The position numbers were made by a program, and so were the translations under genes. This document shows, piece by piece, positions 6,072 to 9,697 of a stretch of 9,697 nucleotides of DNA. The notes under the pieces are model-generated. The model made no database searches, was not told where the DNA came from, and saw only the letters and a program-made list of their open reading frames with translations. Source of the DNA: an uncultured bacterium (lineage in GTDB: Bacteria; Bacillota; Clostridia; Christensenellales; Pumilibacteraceae); contig CATKFJ010000009.1 in assembly GCA_949747725.1 (NCBI GenBank), positions 1 to 9,697 of the forward strand, given 5' to 3'. Each line of letters starts with the position of its first letter. Positions within the stretch are counted from its first letter, which is position 1.

Positions 6072-7066
6072 ACCCGTTTAAGCTCCTTTAACGCACTTTC
6101 ATAGCGCGAAATAAACGCGTCGTTCGTGACCGATATTTCGCTGACTTCTCCTTTATTCGTGGGGATCATGAGTCTGATATCGTTATCTACGTTCTTTTTA
6201 TCATGGGCGGCAACGTCGCATACAAATTTGGACGAAGTGCGCGGCGGATCCGTAAACATCTTGAATATGCCGATCATACGAGCGTAATATTCGGGATCTA
6301 TCATGTCCTTAAACATCGCGCACTCGGTAAGCATGCCTTTAAGAACATACTCGCCGTGAGTAAATTTATCGCCGTTAATGCTTTCGAGCGCATGGGCAAC
6401 CGTATGCCCTACGTTCAGAATTTTTCTAAGCCGCAACTCGGTCGGGTCGGCTCGGACCACTCGGCTTTTTATATCTATGCAAGTTTCTATCAGATCGTAA
6501 ACGTCATTGCGGTCATGCTTTATCAAGCCGTCAAGCTTTAAGTTCAAACGTTCGAACGCGTTTTCTGTAAGCAAGCATGTTTTTATCAACTCGCCCGTTC
6601 CGCACAACCACTCGCGGTCATCGAGCGTTTCCAAAAACGCATAAGAAATAACCGTTCTGAGCGGCGGTTTAAACGCGCCTATAAGATTTTTTATTCCGCA
6701 ATGATTTACAGCCGTCTTGCCGCCTATACCCGAATCCACCATTGACAGCAACGTCGTAGGTACGTTTATAAAGTCTATACCGCGCATATACAGCGCCGCA
6801 GCAAGCCCCGTTATATCGCCAACCACGCCGCCGCCCACGGCAGTGACGGCATCGCCGCGCCTTACGTTTCTATGCGACATTTCGGACAGAATATCGAACA
6901 GTACGTCTTTATTCTTAGATCTTTCGCCTGCCGGAATAACAAATGCGTTTTCGGTCAGCTGCGGATAAAGCCGCGCGACGTTGCTGTCGGTTATGACCAT
7001 TGCGCTACCGTGTACAGCGCTTATAACATCGGATATGATATCTGCTCCGCTGACTATTTCCGTCAT
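6068..7066 (-). CDS. aroB: 3-Dehydroquinate synthase
   Basis: A 332-residue NAD- and metal-dependent enzyme, slightly short for the family (about 340-360), that cyclises DAHP to 3-dehydroquinate. NAD-binding and substrate segments are clear: PAGERSK (45-51), GGGVVGDITG (78-87), VPTTLLSMVDSGIGGKTAVN (102-121), KNLIGAF (126-132). The predicted metal ligands are Glu159 in GTGELIK, His221 in NVGHTVAHALE, and His237 in HGEYV. Asp289-Lys290-Lys291 (DKK) is near the C terminus. Two motifs deviate: the usual G.AE.IK is GTGELIK and the usual NFGHT.GHA.E has Val and Ala substitutions, but no ligand is lost. The start ATG at 7066 overlaps the aroC stop (ATGA), with AAGGAG at 7075-7080, eight bases upstream. 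It catalyses the second step of the pathway and lies between aroC and aroA. Confidence 0.97.
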   Translation of the reverse strand: MTEIVSGADIISDVISAVHGSAMVITDSNVARLYPQLTENAFVIPAGERSKNKDVLFDILSEMSHRNVRRGDAVTAVGGGVVGDITGLAAALYMRGIDFINVPTTLLSMVDSGIGGKTAVNHCGIKNLIGAFKPPLRTVISYAFLETLDDREWLCGTGELIKTCLLTENAFERLNLKLDGLIKHDRNDVYDLIETCIDIKSRVVRADPTELRLRKILNVGHTVAHALESINGDKFTHGEYVLKGMLTECAMFKDMIDPEYYARMIGIFKMFTDPPRTSSKFVCDVAAHDKKNVDNDIRLMIPTNKGEVSEISVTNDAFISRYESALKELKRV

Positions 7067-8208
7067 ACGGCGCTCTCCTTGGCTTTATAGCGCTTGACAA
7101 CTTCCGCCATGGTATCGCCGCCGAGCATATCGGAAACGGCATTGGCGAGAGCAAGCGCAACGGCGCTTTCGCAAATCACGCCGCCCGACGGAACACAGCA
7201 TACGTCGCTTCGTTCGTCGGCAGCCTTAGTTTGATCTCCCGTTGCTATATCTATCGTATCGAGTCCGTTTTTAAGCGTCGGTATCGGCTTGAAGTATGCG
7301 CGCACGATTATAGGTTCGCCGTTCGTCATACCTCCCTCGATGCCGCCGGCACGGTTTGTTTTACGCACGATCTTCCCGTTGCCGTCAGGATAAATGCAGT
7401 CGTGAAATGCCGAGCCGTATAGCGAAGAACCGCTTATCCCGTCGCCTATCTCTACTGCCTTAACCGACTGAATACTGCCGACGGCGCGCATTATAAGCCC
7501 GTCCAGCCGCTTATCGTACGACGTATAACTTCCTATCCCCGATTTACAACCGGTAACGACGATCTCGCTTATGCCGCCGAGAGTATCGCCCGAAAGAGCC
7601 GCCATGCGTATTTCGTTTACCATGTTTTCGCTCGCCGCTTTATCCAAACATCTGACCTTATCCGCGTCGGCAAGCTCGTTCACGCTATCGTAGTCGAAAA
7701 TCGGTTTGGCTTTTACGATGCCTATCGCCGCAGTATGACTGCAAACTTTTATGCCGAGCTGTTTTAAATACAGCTTAGCTATAGCGCCAAGCGCAACCAA
7801 AGACGCCGTGTTTCGCGCCGACGCGCGTTCCGCCACGTTACGCGCATCCGAAAGCCCGTATTTTACGGCGCCCGAAATATCGGCATGCCCGGGACGGACG
7901 GCTGTGATCTTCCTATCTGTTTCGGTAGCGTCTGCACCTACGGTACGCGCCCAATTTTTATGATCGGAATTGCGAATAAGCGCCGTTATCGGGCTGCCTA
8001 CGCTTTTATGCGCGCGCACGCCCGTAACGAATTCGGCTTTATCGTCCTCTATCTGCATTCGCGCGCCGCGTCCCAAACCGAGCATACGGCGTTTTAACTC
8101 TCCGTTAATAAATTCGTTATCTATAGTCAGTCCCGACGGCACGTTGCTTATTATTCCGACAAGCATTTCGCCGTGCGATTCGCCTGCCGTGACATATTCA
8201 ATAGGCAT
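7063..8208 (-). CDS. aroC: Chorismate synthase
   Basis: A 381-residue, full-length FMN-dependent enzyme that converts EPSP to chorismate, the last common aromatic step. Signature segments are TAGESHG (7-13, His12), RPGHAD (105-110, His108), ERASARNTA (127-135), GSIQSVKAVEIGDG (244-257), AGGIEGGMTNGE (287-298), and RSDVCCVP (333-340). The length and TAGESHG form match the Gram-positive-type enzymes. The ATG at 8208 has an AAAGGA-like Shine-Dalgarno about 11 bases upstream, weaker and more distant than elsewhere in the operon. It is the first aro gene and starts 44 bases after the membrane-protein stop. I found no convincing promoter or terminator in that gap, so the operon may read through from upstream or start within the preceding gene. 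Confidence 0.97.
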   Translation of the reverse strand: MPIEYVTAGESHGEMLVGIISNVPSGLTIDNEFINGELKRRMLGLGRGARMQIEDDKAEFVTGVRAHKSVGSPITALIRNSDHKNWARTVGADATETDRKITAVRPGHADISGAVKYGLSDARNVAERASARNTASLVALGAIAKLYLKQLGIKVCSHTAAIGIVKAKPIFDYDSVNELADADKVRCLDKAASENMVNEIRMAALSGDTLGGISEIVVTGCKSGIGSYTSYDKRLDGLIMRAVGSIQSVKAVEIGDGISGSSLYGSAFHDCIYPDGNGKIVRKTNRAGGIEGGMTNGEPIIVRAYFKPIPTLKNGLDTIDIATGDQTKAADERSDVCCVPSGGVICESAVALALANAVSDMLGGDTMAEVVKRYKAKESAV

Positions 8209-8252
8209 AAATGATATTTTCCTTTATCTTAGCGATATTCTACACAGATGTT
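8209..8252 (-). other. Short gap between DUF2207 gene and aroC
   Basis: This 44-base AT-rich gap contains the weak aroC ribosome binding site. A -10-like TAGAAT is present on the minus strand, but no -35 box lies at a proper distance because the upstream bases are the GGC-repeat tail of the previous gene. There is no hairpin with a U tract. Confidence 0.4.
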
Positions 8253-9697
8253 CTACCAGCGTCCGCCGCCACCGCCGCCGAAGCTACCGCCCGAAAATCC
8301 TCCGCCACTCGATCCGCCGCCTCCGGAGAAGCTGCCCTTATTGGCGCTCGGCGGAACATACGAAAGCGTACTGCCGACAGACTTCATAAGGCTGTTGAGA
8401 ATAACTAAGTCGAACAGCGTTACGTTATTTCCGTAATAGTATGAAGGCGGCTCTATAGTGATGTCCTTAAATTTGTCTTCCCAAACATCCGACACTCCGA
8501 GCACATTTGCATAAGGGAGGATCCCGTAAAAATACTGCGGATCGTCGGCAATAAGCATTTCGAGCTTATCCTTTTCCGCATCGCGTATAAAATTGCGGAA
8601 TCCGAGTATGCCGTTCAACATTTCATCATAGTATTGCGTGCGCAAGATCATAAACGGCGCCAATGCCGTAGGCACGCCGAACGCTACGGCAAACATTATG
8701 CGCTCGAGCCATGTCATAACGTCGTTAGGCACATACGCCGCAATGCCGACGCCCATAGCAACGGCTATTATAAAGTGCACCGCCGTAAGAATATTACGCA
8801 AGCCGTTACCGAGCTTGTTATAATAGAAAACAAGCGCCAGCCCGAAAAACATAGACAACAATACGGCGATGATCGACATGATGCCTGCTGCGGCATAAAT
8901 ATACGTCCCGATCCGCAGCGACGTCAGCGCGGTTATACAAAAACCGAATACCGCGGAAAGTATGTACATTGCCGCACAAAGCATAATGCCGCTCTTTTTA
9001 TACAGCTTGCCTTTATACTCTGCGGCAACGGCAGTTTGAGTCTGTTTTAAAACGTTGCCGAACTTGCCTTTCAAATCGGACATAGCGACCGTAACTGTTC
9101 CGTCTTCTTTGTTCTTCTCGCCTTTTTCGAACAGCTTGTTGAACATATTACGCTCGTATTGCGTAACGGCATCCACTATTTTGAGTTTTTTGAAATATGT
9201 TTCCCCGTCACGCTCCTCGATAGCGAGATAGCCTTTGCTCGCCCAATAAAATATAAGCGACGTCACATCGGCAGACGAACAACTGCCGTCGATTATCTTA
9301 CCCATTTGCACGGGCAACATATGCCGTTTTTTGCCTTCGGCAGCGTCTATCCGCGGCGGATAGAAATCGACTACGGGAGTCAAAGGCTTGTTTTTTAAAA
9401 ACAGTTTCAAAACTATTGCAATTGCCAAAAACGCAAGCCCGACACACAGCGTAACTATAAATTCGGTGTTTTTGTAGTTCCTAAGCGTTCCGCTCGGCAT
9501 TTCGTAAGCAAGCTCTACTTTTTCGAACGGCGCGAGCGCGAACTTTTCGACGCCGTCGAAAGTGAAATTCCGATACGTGACCCTGCCGCCGATATCGACC
9601 GTTACGGTCCTGCCGTCGTTGCTCCACGCCACGGTAACGCCGCTCGCGGCGTCGTTAAACTTTTCGTTACCTATCCATATACCGAAATCGCCGGTCG
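8253..9697 (-). CDS. DUF2207 family membrane protein (N-terminus cut by window edge)
   Basis: The frame stays open to the right edge, so the 480 residues visible are a C-terminal part; the GTG at 9632 is internal. The order is an end of an extracytoplasmic, beta-rich domain (1-75), a hydrophobic segment (about 79-100), a soluble region (101-235) with the family-like DGSCSSADVTSLIFYWASKGYL element (137-156 core), four further hydrophobic segments (about 236-258, 262-292, 302-322, 332-351), and a soluble segment with LGFRNFI (364-370) and LPYANVLGVSDVW (393-405). It ends in a low-complexity Gly/Ser tail closing in GGGRW. This architecture is that of DUF2207 (YciQ-like) predicted membrane proteins, whose function is not established. 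Its signal peptide would lie outside the window. The position just upstream of aroC does not suggest a role in aromatic synthesis. Confidence 0.88.
   Translation of the reverse strand, partial: TGDFGIWIGNEKFNDAASGVTVAWSNDGRTVTVDIGGRVTYRNFTFDGVEKFALAPFEKVELAYEMPSGTLRNYKNTEFIVTLCVGLAFLAIAIVLKLFLKNKPLTPVVDFYPPRIDAAEGKKRHMLPVQMGKIIDGSCSSADVTSLIFYWASKGYLAIEERDGETYFKKLKIVDAVTQYERNMFNKLFEKGEKNKEDGTVTVAMSDLKGKFGNVLKQTQTAVAAEYKGKLYKKSGIMLCAAMYILSAVFGFCITALTSLRIGTYIYAAAGIMSIIAVLLSMFFGLALVFYYNKLGNGLRNILTAVHFIIAVAMGVGIAAYVPNDVMTWLERIMFAVAFGVPTALAPFMILRTQYYDEMLNGILGFRNFIRDAEKDKLEMLIADDPQYFYGILPYANVLGVSDVWEDKFKDITIEPPSYYYGNNVTLFDLVILNSLMKSVGSTLSYVPPSANKGSFSGGGGSSGGGFSGGSFGGGGGGRW
8256..8333 (-). repeat. 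Glycine/serine-rich low-complexity tail (GGN codon repeat)
   Basis: The last 26 codons of the DUF2207 gene are mostly GGN and serine codons (SFSGGGG..., six glycines, then RW). The DNA reads as an imperfect GGC/GGA repeat, so length variation between strains is plausible. On the plus strand it creates a spurious proline-rich frame. Gly-rich tails of this type are typical of the family. Confidence 0.85.

Noticed and set aside
8209..8252. A promoter for the aro operon in the gap before aroC
   Set aside because: Only a weak -10-like TAGAAT is present. The expected -35 position falls in GC-rich glycine codons with no match to TTGACA.
8248..8436. A proline-rich plus-strand frame (runs of PPPPP)
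   Set aside because: It is the complement of the GGN-repeat tail of the DUF2207 gene; the proline runs follow from the glycine codons.
8634..9050. A 138-residue plus-strand frame rich in Arg and His
   Set aside because: It is antisense to membrane segments of the DUF2207 protein and resembles no family.

Overview
The window is one densely packed, single-direction stretch of bacterial chromosome, with every credible gene on the minus strand. It looks like a Bacillota/Clostridia-type genome. The reasons are strong AAAGGAG/AGGAGG ribosome binding sites before nearly every gene, a class II-type EPSP synthase, a TAGESHG-type chorismate synthase, and moderate GC with many ATA isoleucine codons. 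An uncultured gut-type Clostridia lineage is a guess, because no rRNA or other lineage marker is present. Nothing suggests a phage, plasmid, insertion sequence, CRISPR array, tRNA or rRNA.

Layout in transcription order (right to left). The window opens inside a multi-pass membrane protein of the DUF2207 family with a glycine-rich tail (8253 to beyond 9697). After a 44-base gap come aroC (7063-8208), aroB (6068-7066), aroA (4818-6071), aroE (4051-4818), aroQ (3628-4047) and a shikimate kinase fused to a HAD phosphatase (2471-3640). These junctions are 1-4 base overlaps, a 3-base gap and a 13-base overlap, which indicates one translationally coupled operon. A 115-base gap then carries a well-formed sigma70-type promoter. 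It drives a phosphohexomutase (847-2355) and, 86 bases further on, the first 253 codons of a transketolase that runs off the left edge.

Function. The six aro genes cover every shikimate-pathway step after DAHP synthase: AroB, AroQ, AroE, AroK, AroA and AroC convert DAHP to chorismate. DAHP synthase itself is not in the window. Transketolase makes erythrose 4-phosphate, one of the two DAHP precursors, so the neighbourhood links pentose-phosphate carbon to aromatic biosynthesis, although tkt sits under a separate promoter.

The most unusual items are the shikimate kinase-HAD (YjjG-like) fusion, an EPSP synthase with alanine where glyphosate-sensitive enzymes have glycine, and a shortened, divergent shikimate dehydrogenase. 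I did not find a clearly new defence, mobile or RNA-based system; most of the window is recognisable primary metabolism.
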